A stretch of DNA of 64,000 nucleotides from Parcubacteria bacterium C7867-004. Lineage in GTDB: Bacteria > Patescibacteria > Paceibacteria > UBA9973 > UBA2103. Positions 1 to 8,226 of the stretch are shown one piece after another. The stretch spans positions 310,001 through 374,000 of the forward strand of contig LFCN01000006.1 of the NCBI GenBank assembly GCA_001189075.1, written 5' to 3'. The notes below the pieces were generated by a model. It searched no databases. It saw only the letters and a program-made list of their open reading frames with translations, and was not told the DNA's origin. The number at the start of each line of letters is the position of its first letter. The first letter of the stretch is position 1. Both the position numbers and the translations under genes were made by a program.

Positions 1-499
1 TACCCGGATTTCGCGCGACGAATATCTTCACGTTATTGGCGACAACCCCGGGAGGGCAGGTGTATGTAATCGTACTCGTGCTATCGACGATATTGTTCTG
101 CGCGTGACAGAATCCACCTACGCTGGATACGCTACTGGAAAGCGCAAATCCCGTACCGGAGCGGCTGATATTAACCATATAGTTATCAATCGCAGACACA
201 CTTCCTGATGAAGTACCTTCGCCCCAGAAATCAGCTTGGATGGAGGGTATAGTTACAGCATTAAGTGCAGCGGCAAGTTTGCGTGGGTAGGCGAACGGGC
301 GAGCTCCACCCCAGCCGTCTCCCGTACCTCCTCCTTTCCCGGCAGTTACGCTGTCTCCGAGTGCCGCTACGAGCGTATCTGCGGAACCATTCTTTGTAGA
401 GGCGAGTCCGGCAATAATCGAGGAATTATTCTCGCGCGTGAAATTGCTGACTCCTGGTACGGTGCCGAACGAGCCGATAATCCCTGGATGCATCCACAT
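1..499 (-). CDS. SGNH-type esterase/lipase family protein (partial, C-terminus beyond window)
   Basis: I translated this frame by hand; it stays open from a stop upstream of the start to the window edge, giving about 166 residues. The ATG at 499 begins M-W-M-H-P-G, with alternatives at 493 (ATG) and a TTG three codons upstream of 499. The clearest motif is LGDSVTAG at about residues 47-54, which matches block I (GDS, nucleophile Ser) of the SGNH/GDSL hydrolase family. The oxyanion-hole Gly/Asn blocks and the C-terminal DxxH would lie outside the window, so catalytic competence cannot be judged. Ser, Gly and Thr are frequent, as in secreted CPR proteins, but no clear signal peptide is seen from this start. 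It is divergent from the tat genes. Family call moderately sure; substrate unknown. Confidence 0.6.
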   Translation of the reverse strand, partial: MWMHPGIIGSFGTVPGVSNFTRENNSSIIAGLASTKNGSADTLVAALGDSVTAGKGGGTGDGWGGARPFAYPRKLAAALNAVTIPSIQADFWGEGTSSGSVSAIDNYMVNISRSGTGFALSSSVSSVGGFCHAQNNIVDSTSTITYTCPPGVVANNVKIFVARNPG

Positions 500-585
500 A
501 TATCTCAAAGAATACCATATGAGCCTTATTGCTTTTTGCGCAGGTACGTTGATACTGTACGCATATCCTAATTATTCCGATCCCC

Positions 586-762
586 ATGAACATTTTCGGC
601 CTCGGTGTCCCCGAACTCCTCCTCATCATCTTCGTTGCGCTCCTCTTCTTCGGTAAGGATAAGCTTCCAGAGCTCGCGCAGAGCGTTGGCAGATCGTTCC
701 ATGAGCTCAAGCAGGGATTCGAGGGTGGCGTGAAGGGCGACAAGAATGACAAGAAGAAGTGA
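586..762 (+). CDS. tatA: Sec-independent translocase subunit TatA
   Basis: A 58-residue protein, MNIFGLGVPELLLIIFVALL onward, with one N-terminal membrane helix (about residues 5-21), the FFGKDKLPEL hinge and the amphipathic AQSVGRSFHELKQGF helix typical of TatA/TatE, then a short basic tail ending in KNDKKK. TatA oligomers form the pore through which folded Tat substrates cross the membrane. The length is at the short end of the family. The stop overlaps the tatC start (746) by 17 nt, indicating translational coupling. No tatB is visible, so this looks like a minimal TatA-TatC system in which TatA may serve both roles. Confidence 0.93.
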   Translation: MNIFGLGVPELLLIIFVALLFFGKDKLPELAQSVGRSFHELKQGFEGGVKGDKNDKKK

Positions 763-1486
763 TGCGGAACTGAGCGTCTGGGAACATCTTTCCGAGCTCC
801 GGACCTATTTCTTCATAGCGCTCGCCGCGCTCATCGCGGGTGCAATTGTCACGCATGTCTATAACGCGCAGATAACGGCACTCCTATTCGCGCCGCTTCA
901 TGGGGAGTCGCTCGTCTTCCTCTCGCCGCTCGATCCGCTCCTATTCATATTCAAGATCGATCTCTTCGGGGGCCTCATTCTTGCGCTTCCGATCATCTTC
1001 TACTGCCTGTTCCGCTTCATCGCGCCGGCGCTCGGGAACCGGGGGAGCGTATTCATCGGTTCATTCCTTGTCGTCTCACTCCTGCTCGTGCTTGCGGCAA
1101 GTGTATACACGTATCTGCTGCTTCTGCCGATTAGCATCGGGTTCCTCCTGTCCTTGAATGTGGCCGGGGTAGAGAACTTCTTCACCGCCGATCGGTACAT
1201 CGACTTCGCGCTCATGCAGCTCGTGCTTACGGTAGGGATATTCCAGATCCCATGTATCATAGTGCTCCTCGCGTTCACTAAGCTGCTTGATCCGAAGAAG
1301 CTTGCAAAGAACCGAGGCATGGCCTATATCGCCGCTATTGTCGCGCTGTCGGTGCTCACCCCGACTACCGACCTCTATTCGCTTGCCCTTTTCCTTCTAC
1401 CGACTCTCTTCATCTTTGAAATTAGTATACTGTTGGGGAGGGCAGTATACTCACTGAGAAATAAGAGCCCGATGACCTATGAATAA
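746..1486 (+). CDS. tatC: Sec-independent translocase subunit TatC
   Basis: A 246-residue polytopic membrane protein. The N-terminus carries the TatC signature region WEHLSELRTYFF (about residues 12-23), in which HLxELR is characteristic. Six hydrophobic segments follow, including the conserved area around FIAPALGNR. TatC is the receptor for twin-arginine signal peptides and works with TatA just upstream, whose 3' end it overlaps. Its own 3' end overlaps the small Tat-like ORF at 1479, so the three reading frames are probably co-translated. Confidence 0.93.
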   Translation: MTRRSDAELSVWEHLSELRTYFFIALAALIAGAIVTHVYNAQITALLFAPLHGESLVFLSPLDPLLFIFKIDLFGGLILALPIIFYCLFRFIAPALGNRGSVFIGSFLVVSLLLVLAASVYTYLLLLPISIGFLLSLNVAGVENFFTADRYIDFALMQLVLTVGIFQIPCIIVLLAFTKLLDPKKLAKNRGMAYIAAIVALSVLTPTTDLYSLALFLLPTLFIFEISILLGRAVYSLRNKSPMTYE

Positions 1487-1628
1487 ACAACTCACGCGAA
1501 AACAGTTCTTGCTTTTTGTCGGGTCGCTTATCGGCGTATTCGTACTTTCGAATATCCCAGGAGCTTCCCGCAAAGCATCGAATGGCTCGTATGGTAACGG
1601 CTCCTATGGCGGTACGCCTTCGGCTTAG
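1479..1628 (+). CDS. Small exported protein with Tat-like signal
   Basis: A 49-residue ORF starting MNKQLTRKQFLLFVGSL and ending SYGNGSYGGTPSA. The start overlaps the tatC stop by 8 nt. The N-terminus reads T-R-K-x-F-L, close to the twin-arginine consensus S/T-R-R-x-F-L-K with Lys for the second Arg, followed by a hydrophobic stretch (LLFVGSLIGVFVLS). The remainder is short and Gly/Ser/Tyr-rich. The next protein carries a similar string just after its signal peptide (STYGSGLYGG), so the two may share ancestry or function. Its position straight after tatAC suggests a candidate Tat substrate. The overlap with the downstream start (1606) argues for coupled translation. No known family recognised. 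Confidence 0.55.
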   Translation: MNKQLTRKQFLLFVGSLIGVFVLSNIPGASRKASNGSYGNGSYGGTPSA

Positions 1629-3105
1629 TCTCATACTTGCGCTCCTTCCCGTCCTCTTCGCGGTCGGGATGTTTTTCGTATCAGCGCAAGCGAGTTATGC
1701 GGCGACTACCTACGGATTCAGTACCTACGGAAGCGGGCTCTATGGAGGACTCGAGCCGCCGGACACCACCGCTCCGCTCATCTCTTCAATCTCATCAGGT
1801 ACTCCCGGCCATACGAGCGTAACCATACTTTGGACAACCGATGAGGCGGCAACCTCGACCGTGAACTACGGACTTACCACCGGGTATGGAACTGCGTCAA
1901 CTTCGTCCACGCTCGTTACCTCGCATTCGATAACCATCACCGGACTTACACCGTCGACCACCTATAACTTCAACGTGGGTTCGCAGGACGCTGCAGGTAA
2001 CGTCGCGACTTCAAGCAACCAGACCTTCGTAACTGCAGCGGCGCCTGATACGACAGGACCGGTCATCAGCCTCATCTCATCGGGAACCCCGAGCGACACC
2101 AGCGCGACCGTTACTTGGACCACCAACGAAGCAGCGGACTCACAGCTCGCCTACGGCACGACTGCGAGCTATGGAGCAACCACTACGTTGGACGCGACGC
2201 TCGTCACGAGCCACTCGGTCGGATTGACCGGACTCACGGCTGCAACCACATATCATTTCCGTATTCGCACCGCGGACGGCTCAGGCAATGCGACCTTCTC
2301 CAGCGATCAGACGTTCACCACGAATGCCGCTCCAGACGTCACCGCCCCTTCGGCAACGGTCACCGCTCCGTCAAACGGTGCTAATCTTTCGGGCGACGTG
2401 AGCGTAACGGCAACGGCTTCAGATAACATTGAGGTAGCCGGAGTATCCTTCTTTATCGATGGCGAGCGGATTGGCAGTGAGGACACTGATGGAACCTATG
2501 GCGTAACGCTCGATACCGAGATGGTTGCGAACTCCTCCCACACTATCGTCGCGAGCGCACGCGACACGTCGAACAATTACGGCACTTCGTCGGCAATTAC
2601 GGTTACTGTCGATAACGGGGAGGAAGTAGTTGATGAGGACGAGGACGATGATGGCGACAGCCGCCCCGGACGCCGCCGCCCACCTCCTTCTCCTGAACCT
2701 GATTCTGCATCGACCGGAAGCGGAGACTCCTCCTCCAGTGCGGTCACCAATCTTATCATCGCCAATCGCGCGCTCTTCGTGAGTGCCGAGTCGGCCGGAG
2801 TTACGCTCCCTGCATTCATCCGCCAGATACTCGGACTCGGTGGAAGCCAGGGTTCCTCGTCCTCCTTCTATCGCGACCTAACGCTCGGATCGACCGGAGA
2901 AGATGTCAGGCAGCTCCAGCGATACTTAAATGGTCACGGGTACCCGGTAGCGGCAACTGGTGCGGGTTCTCCCGGCCTTGAGACAACCGTATTCGGTTAC
3001 GCGACCCAGGCAGCGGTTGCGAAACTGCAGAGCACAAACGGCATACTTCCTTCCGTCGGCTACTTCGGCATCAAGACTCGCGCATTCGTCTCGACTCATC
3101 CCTAA
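1606..3105 (+). CDS. Secreted FN3/Ig-like repeat protein with C-terminal peptidoglycan-binding domain
   Basis: From the ATG at 1606 the protein is about 499 residues and begins with a signal peptide (MAVRLRLSLILALLPVLF through a predicted cleavage near SAQASYAA). In-frame ATGs at 1582 and 1591 are also possible; the TTG at 1516 is unlikely. After a Gly/Tyr/Ser segment come two fibronectin type III-like repeats (about 48-140 and 145-240) sharing TVTWTTNEA-type and LTPSTTYNF-type strings, then an Ig-like domain (about 245-335), an acidic DEDEDDD stretch, a Pro-rich linker, and a C-terminal domain (about 425-498) resembling PG_binding_1 (LGSTGEDVRQLQRYLNGHGY). This architecture suits a cell-wall-attached surface protein, perhaps for adhesion. 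It starts inside the upstream small ORF. Confidence 0.75.
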   Translation: MAVRLRLSLILALLPVLFAVGMFFVSAQASYAATTYGFSTYGSGLYGGLEPPDTTAPLISSISSGTPGHTSVTILWTTDEAATSTVNYGLTTGYGTASTSSTLVTSHSITITGLTPSTTYNFNVGSQDAAGNVATSSNQTFVTAAAPDTTGPVISLISSGTPSDTSATVTWTTNEAADSQLAYGTTASYGATTTLDATLVTSHSVGLTGLTAATTYHFRIRTADGSGNATFSSDQTFTTNAAPDVTAPSATVTAPSNGANLSGDVSVTATASDNIEVAGVSFFIDGERIGSEDTDGTYGVTLDTEMVANSSHTIVASARDTSNNYGTSSAITVTVDNGEEVVDEDEDDDGDSRPGRRRPPPSPEPDSASTGSGDSSSSAVTNLIIANRALFVSAESAGVTLPAFIRQILGLGGSQGSSSSFYRDLTLGSTGEDVRQLQRYLNGHGYPVAATGAGSPGLETTVFGYATQAAVAKLQSTNGILPSVGYFGIKTRAFVSTHP

Positions 3106-3107
3106 CC

Positions 3108-3578
3108 ATGAATAAGCGGGGAGTATTGATCGCGCTCCTGGTCGTATGCGGTGTGGCGCTGGCGCTTTTCGCCTATCTTGGACATGATCGCACTACTACG
3201 GACTCAGTGATTACTGGCGGGCAGGAGATCATGGTCGAAGGCTTCAGGTACGAAATCGTCGATACTGATGCGCTCCGAGAGCTCGGACTCGGGGGACGCG
3301 CGAGCATCCCTTCCGAGTACGGCATGCTCTTCGTGTTCGAACAGGCAGACCGATACGGTTTCTGGATGAAAGGCATGCAGACCTCCATCGATATCATCTG
3401 GCTCTCTGAGGATGGAACGATACTCGCCATCAACGAATCAGTTTCGCCGGACACCTATCCAAAGCCGTTCTATCCTCCGGTACCCGTGCGCTACGTACTT
3501 GAGACGCGGGCAGGGGAAGCGAACGCGAAGGGGTGGGACGTAGGAACGAAACTCAATCTGCCTATTTCCCGAAAGTAG
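3108..3578 (+). CDS. DUF192 family protein, membrane-anchored
   Basis: A 156-residue protein with an N-terminal anchor or signal (GVLIALLVVCGVALALFAYL, residues 5-24) and a DUF192 domain. The signature elements are YGMLFVFE (71-78), FWMKGM (85-90) and IDIIWLSEDG (94-103), followed by YVLETRAGEA near the C-terminus. DUF192 proteins are small beta-rich exported proteins of unknown biochemical role. It begins 2 nt after the previous stop, so it is probably in the same transcription unit as the surface protein. Confidence 0.85.
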   Translation: MNKRGVLIALLVVCGVALALFAYLGHDRTTTDSVITGGQEIMVEGFRYEIVDTDALRELGLGGRASIPSEYGMLFVFEQADRYGFWMKGMQTSIDIIWLSEDGTILAINESVSPDTYPKPFYPPVPVRYVLETRAGEANAKGWDVGTKLNLPISRK

Positions 3579-3588
3579 GGTTTTGTTG

Positions 3589-3594
3589 TATACT
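3589..3594 (+). promoter_or_regulatory. -10 element of rnpB
   Basis: TATACT lies 7 nt before the predicted 5' end of the RNase P RNA (3601), the distance expected for a bacterial -10. It gives a local calibration of -10-to-start spacing for this genome. No good -35 is seen. Confidence 0.6.
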
Positions 3595-3600
3595 ATATCC

Positions 3601-3944
3601 GGACCGATCCAGACGGTCGCTCGTACGCATTCGTGCGTGCGGGAGGAAAGTCCGAGCACAGGCGGAAGCGATTCCGCAGCAGGGTAGCGGGTAACGCCCG
3701 TCCGCAGCGATGCGCGAGGTGCGAGCAGAGACGCTCAAGCAGAAATGCGCGAGCATCTGGCTTCGGTCAGATGAGTCCGCTAGGCGACTAGCGGGGTGAA
3801 ACGGCTAAATCCTTACCTCTGTGCAAGGCCGTGCCGGTACTCCTAGGAGACGCCGGAGCGCCGCTCGAGGCCATCGGTAACGATGGTCCCAGATAGATGG
3901 CCGTCCTCCTCACGGGGACAGAACTCGGCTTATCGGATCGGTCC
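3601..3944 (+). ncRNA. rnpB: RNase P RNA, catalytic subunit
   Basis: The core is recognisable: GAGGAAAGTCCGAGCAC near the 5' side (P4/CR-I), a central part with GGTGAAACGGCTAAATCC, and near the 3' end CAGATAGATGGCCGTCC and ACAGAACTCGGCTTAT. The 10-nt 5' end GGACCGATCC (3601-3610) is complementary to GGATCGGTCC (3935-3944), forming P1 and fixing both ends. RNase P removes 5' leaders from tRNA precursors. At about 344 nt it is within the usual bacterial size range. Confidence 0.95.
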
Positions 3945-3954
3945 GAATACGTGT

Positions 3955-3982
3955 GCAGAACCCGCCGAAAGGCGGGTTCTGC
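3955..3982 (+). terminator. Hairpin downstream of rnpB
   Basis: A perfect 12-bp stem (GCAGAACCCGCC / GGCGGGTTCTGC) with a GAAA loop lies 10 nt after the end of the RNase P RNA. The following sequence is CTATATAT rather than a T-run, so termination may be inefficient. Confidence 0.6.
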
Positions 3983-4070
3983 CTATATATGTCCCCAGGT
4001 ACGGAACTTCATGCGCGCCTGCACGGTATACTGAGTTCCATTACCAGGGCAGTTCACGTATTTATTTCCT

Positions 4071-6509
4071 ATGCACGAAGAGAACATTACTTCTAGGGCT
4101 ACGGCGCCACGCGCAGCGCGTGCGTCGTTCGATATCGCCGCAACCTGGGCGATACTCGCAACCGCCGCACTTGGCACGATAGCCTTCCTTCCGTCGACCA
4201 ATCTTCCATTCATTTCGACGAAGGTAACTGTCATTGCCCTTGGAGCTCTTGTTACGCTCGTGCTCTTCATCCTCGCGAGGCTCACGCGCGGGAATATCAT
4301 CATTCCGCCGGTAGCGCTCCTAGGTAGCTTCTGGCTCGTTCCGCTTGCGTACGGTCTCTCGGCGCTTTTCTCGGGTAACGGTCTCGCGGCGTCGTTCTTC
4401 GGCTCCGAGTTCGAGATCGACACCTTCGGATTCGTCGTGATGCTCGCTGTTCTCGCAAGCCTCACGGCGCTCGCATTCCGTCGCGCGCCGAGCTTCCATC
4501 TCTTCTATAAGGCAGGAAGCATTCTCCTTGCGGTAGTCATCCTGGCGCAACTCCTCTTCCTTATCGTTTCGAAGATAATGCCGGAGTTCATCGCCCCTAC
4601 GGCAACGATGATCGGCTCGTTCCCTGACCTCGGCATGTTCCTCGGTCTCGGCGTCGTACTTGCCCTGCTCGCGCTTAGGCTTCTTGAAGTTCGCGACCGT
4701 ACGCGCACGATGCTCTATGTCTTCGGCGCACTCGCGCTCTTCCTGATAGCGCTCGTGAACTCGATTGTGGTATGGACACTTATCGGGCTGGCCGCGCTCG
4801 GACTCTTCATCGAGGCGATCATGCGCAACCGCATGCCGGTAGATGACAGCGATCTCGACGGCGTCGCCCTGCTTCTTTCCGAGACCGACTCTGAGATCGC
4901 GAGCAGCGCCCGCTCCCTCGCCGCACCGCTCGCCACTCTCGCCATCTCGCTCTTCTTCATCATTGGAAGCGGGACGCTTGGTAGCGCGCTCGTCGGTGCT
5001 TTCGGCACGAACGTCACCGACGTCCGTCCGTCATGGCAGTCGACGTTTGAGATCGGAAGCCACACCTATGCGTCTTCGCCACTCTTCGGCTCAGGTCCCG
5101 GTACCTTCGGCGAGCAATGGGTCAAGTTCCGCGACCGCGGCCTCAATGACACTATCTTCTGGAATATCGATTTCCCGGCTGGCATCGGTAGCATACCGAC
5201 TTCATTCGTGACAACGGGACTTGCCGGCGCACTCGCGTGGATCGCGTTCATAGTCCTGTTTCTCTTCATCGGCGTACGCGCGCTCCTAGTCCGTCTTCCG
5301 GAGAACGCCTTCATGCGCTTCGTATCGGTCTCATCCTTCACGGGAACGCTCTACGTGCTCGCCCTCATGGTATTCACGGTTCCTGGTCCGGTTGTGCTCG
5401 TGTCCGGCTTCCTGTTGGCAGGAATCTTCGTCTCTTCGCTCAGATATGGAGCACAGGCGCGTGAATGGGGAATCATCTTCGCACGCAGCCCGCGCGCAGG
5501 ATTCGTTATCGTATTCGGTCTCACGCTCCTCCTCCTCGCGTCGATACTCGCAGCCTACGTCGTCGTTGGTCGCTACCTCTCGAACGTCGCGTACGCAGAC
5601 GCTGCAAAGAGCCTTGCGGCAGGGGACCTCGACGCTGCGGGTGCGGCGGTGACTCGCTCGATTGGCTATGCACCGAGCGATCGCGCGTACCAGGTCGCAG
5701 CGGCGACCGGTATCGCGAGTATGAGCCGCATCGCGTCAGATACTACGCTCTCGCCGGCAGATGCGCAGCAGCGCTTCCAGGCCGTGCTCTCAGCGAGCAT
5801 CGAGTCAGCGCTTACGGCGACGAGACTCAACCCGAACAACTATCAGAACTGGGCCGTCCTCGGCAGCGTCTACCAGACCGTCGTTCCGCTCAACATCGAA
5901 GGAGCGTATGAGAACGCGAAGACGGCATACGATCGATCCATCGCGCTCAACCCGACGAGCCCTATCCTTCCGTTCGTCGTAGGACAGCTCGAGATCGCGC
6001 ACAAGAACCCGAAGCTAGCCGAAGAGCAGCTCCTCCAGGCGATTAACCTCAAGCATGACTACACCCAGGCGATCTTCCTGCTCTCGCAGCTCCAGGTCGA
6101 GCAGGGTCGCGCGAAGGAGGCGCTCCAGGCGGTAGAAGCGGCAGCGTACTTCGCTCCGAACGATCCGACCATCCTGTTCCAGATGGGCATCCTCCGGTCG
6201 GCTAATAACGACACGGCAGGTGCCATCGTTGCGCTCGCACGCGCAGTCGAGGTGAACCCTGAGTATGCGAACGCGCGCTTCTTCCTTGCCGCGATGTATG
6301 CGATCAGCGGGAAGTTCACGGAGGCGGAAGCTCAGTTGAGTGCAATCGCTGCTATGTCGCCGGAGAATGCGGCGGCGGTGGCAGCCGACCTGGCTCAGGT
6401 CAAGGCGGGCAAGAACCCATTCCCGGCTTCCCGGCTCGGCGCGCTCGGCATCCCGCAGGCGGCCTTGCTAGAAGCAAATAAGGGCGCACCCGTACCCGCC
6501 GGACAGTAG
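4071..6509 (+). CDS. Polytopic membrane protein, O-antigen ligase-like, with C-terminal TPR repeats
   Basis: An 812-residue protein. Residues about 22-500 hold roughly a dozen hydrophobic helices with a long central loop containing YASSPLFGSGPGTFGEQW, a layout like O-antigen ligase/polymerase (Wzy/WaaL-type) proteins. From about residue 550 there are tetratricopeptide-like helical repeats (for example LNPNNYQNWAVLGSVYQ, LNPTSPILPFVVGQLEI, FAPNDPTILFQMGIL, VNPEYANARFFLAAMYA). Membrane ligase plus TPR proteins are common next to glycan genes in CPR genomes. The next gene, murJ, starts 13 nt downstream, supporting an envelope role. The ligase assignment rests on topology and one loop; the TPR part is clear. 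Confidence 0.65.
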   Translation: MHEENITSRATAPRAARASFDIAATWAILATAALGTIAFLPSTNLPFISTKVTVIALGALVTLVLFILARLTRGNIIIPPVALLGSFWLVPLAYGLSALFSGNGLAASFFGSEFEIDTFGFVVMLAVLASLTALAFRRAPSFHLFYKAGSILLAVVILAQLLFLIVSKIMPEFIAPTATMIGSFPDLGMFLGLGVVLALLALRLLEVRDRTRTMLYVFGALALFLIALVNSIVVWTLIGLAALGLFIEAIMRNRMPVDDSDLDGVALLLSETDSEIASSARSLAAPLATLAISLFFIIGSGTLGSALVGAFGTNVTDVRPSWQSTFEIGSHTYASSPLFGSGPGTFGEQWVKFRDRGLNDTIFWNIDFPAGIGSIPTSFVTTGLAGALAWIAFIVLFLFIGVRALLVRLPENAFMRFVSVSSFTGTLYVLALMVFTVPGPVVLVSGFLLAGIFVSSLRYGAQAREWGIIFARSPRAGFVIVFGLTLLLLASILAAYVVVGRYLSNVAYADAAKSLAAGDLDAAGAAVTRSIGYAPSDRAYQVAAATGIASMSRIASDTTLSPADAQQRFQAVLSASIESALTATRLNPNNYQNWAVLGSVYQTVVPLNIEGAYENAKTAYDRSIALNPTSPILPFVVGQLEIAHKNPKLAEEQLLQAINLKHDYTQAIFLLSQLQVEQGRAKEALQAVEAAAYFAPNDPTILFQMGILRSANNDTAGAIVALARAVEVNPEYANARFFLAAMYAISGKFTEAEAQLSAIAAMSPENAAAVAADLAQVKAGKNPFPASRLGALGIPQAALLEANKGAPVPAGQ

Positions 6510-6522
6510 TTATAGGGAGATA

Positions 6523-8205
6523 ATGGTTCGCCGGATCCTAGAGAAGCTCACGGCACCCGTACGCGGCCTTCATCAGGCCGCGTACGTGCTTGCCGGCCTC
6601 ACCCTGGCATCTCAGGCGCTTGCGCTCTTGCGTGACCGCTTGTTCGCCCATGCCTTCGGGGCGGGGGAGGTGCTCGACCTCTATTACGCGGCGTTCAAGG
6701 TCCCGGACCTCGTGTTCGCGTTGGTAGCCTCATTGGTGTCGGCGTACGTGCTTATCCCGAGGATCGCTGGCGCTTCCAAGGAAGACTCGAGAAAGCTGCT
6801 CTCACAGACGGCATCGTTCCTGTTCATTGCGGGTGGCGCGCTGTGTCTTGCGCTCGCGTTCTTCGCGCCATCGATTCTCTTCGCTCTGTTCCCGCAAACC
6901 CAAGTGTCACCGCTTGCGGCAGACTTCGTCACGCTCGGACGACTGCTCTTGATCCAGCCGATACTCCTCGGTCTTTCCGGCATCATCACGAGCGTTACGC
7001 AGGTAGAGCGGAGATTCGTATTGTTCGCGCTCTCGCCGGTGCTCTACAATCTCGGGATAATAGCGGGAAGCGTCTTCCTGTATCCGGTATATGGCCTTCC
7101 GGGAATCGGCATGGGTGTTGTCGCGGGAGCCGTGCTCCATCTGCTGGTGCATATCCCGGTTGTAGCGAAAGCGAAGCTCATCCCGCGGTTGGTGATCCCG
7201 TCGCCGCGCGTCATCCTCAGTGTGATAGCTGACTCGGTGCCGCGTTCGCTCGCGCTCGCGATGGGTTCTTTGACGACGCTCCTGCTCATAATGCTTGCGG
7301 CCGGTACGGGCAAAGGAAGCGTCTCGGTATTCACCCTCGCCGGGAACCTGGCGGCAGTCCCGCTCTCGCTCATTGGCGCGTCGTACGCGACCGCGGCATT
7401 CCCGGTGCTTGCCGAATCGATCGAGGCGAAGAAGTTCGATGCGTTCCGGGCCACGCTCTCCGCAGCTGCACGCCACATCATCTTCTGGTCTGCCATCGTC
7501 TCGGTGCTCACTCTCGTCCTGCGTGCGCATATCGTGCGCATCCTGCTCGGTACCGGCGCGTTTGATTGGAACGCTACCCGCCTCACGGCAGCCATCCTTG
7601 CGCTCCTCATCCTCGCGCTTATGGCGCAGGGGCTCGTGCTGCTCGCCTCAAGAGCGTTCTATGCCGCGCAGAAGTCATGGAATCCTCTTCTTATACAAAT
7701 TGCAGGAGCGATCATATCGGTAGCGGGTGCATGGGGTGCGCTCGCGCTCGCTGATGCAGTGCCGGCGGTGCGGTATTTTGTAGAATCCCTGCTCCGTGTT
7801 GAGGATGTGGACGGATCGGGCATCCTCCTTATCGCATTCGGTGCCGCAGCGGGCCAGATCGTCACGGGCATCCTCGCTCTCATCACGCTGCGGACGGTAG
7901 CACCCGGCGTCGCTCATTCCTTGCTCCGCCCGATGTTCGAGGGTCTTGGAGCAGCTATTCTCGGAGGTGCAGCAGCATACGGCGTCCTCTCTTTCGCCGG
8001 TAATCTCGCTCCAGCCACCACTCTTATCGTTATCTTCCTTGAAGGCGCAATGGCTGGTATGGTGGGTCTTACGGTAGCGGGCGCGGTGCTTTTCCTCCTC
8101 GAGAACCGAGAATTCAAGGATCTCATCGACTCGCTGAAGCGTATGCAGGTTTCAAAGGCGCTCAAGCCTTCAGGAGCGGTTCTCTCTGACCACTCAGCTT
8201 CCTAA
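6523..8205 (+). CDS. murJ: Lipid II flippase MurJ
   Basis: A 560-residue MOP-superfamily integral membrane protein with about 14 helices. The N-terminal region LASQALALLRDRLFAHAFGA is the typical MurJ start, and it continues with LDLYYAAFKVPDLVFALVAS. It also has TSVTQVERRFVLFALSPVLYN in the middle and the usual length for MurJ. It would flip lipid-linked peptidoglycan precursors to the outer face of the membrane. Probably co-transcribed with the upstream ligase-like gene (13-nt gap) and followed by lepA after 21 nt. Confidence 0.92.
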   Translation: MVRRILEKLTAPVRGLHQAAYVLAGLTLASQALALLRDRLFAHAFGAGEVLDLYYAAFKVPDLVFALVASLVSAYVLIPRIAGASKEDSRKLLSQTASFLFIAGGALCLALAFFAPSILFALFPQTQVSPLAADFVTLGRLLLIQPILLGLSGIITSVTQVERRFVLFALSPVLYNLGIIAGSVFLYPVYGLPGIGMGVVAGAVLHLLVHIPVVAKAKLIPRLVIPSPRVILSVIADSVPRSLALAMGSLTTLLLIMLAAGTGKGSVSVFTLAGNLAAVPLSLIGASYATAAFPVLAESIEAKKFDAFRATLSAAARHIIFWSAIVSVLTLVLRAHIVRILLGTGAFDWNATRLTAAILALLILALMAQGLVLLASRAFYAAQKSWNPLLIQIAGAIISVAGAWGALALADAVPAVRYFVESLLRVEDVDGSGILLIAFGAAAGQIVTGILALITLRTVAPGVAHSLLRPMFEGLGAAILGGAAAYGVLSFAGNLAPATTLIVIFLEGAMAGMVGLTVAGAVLFLLENREFKDLIDSLKRMQVSKALKPSGAVLSDHSAS

Positions 8206-8226
8206 TTCGCGCCGGATCAAAGGGCA

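Noticed and set aside
1516..1605. TTG start at 1516 for the FN3 protein
   Set aside because: It lies inside the small Tat-like ORF and adds a polar stretch before the clear signal peptide; the ATG at 1606 fits better.
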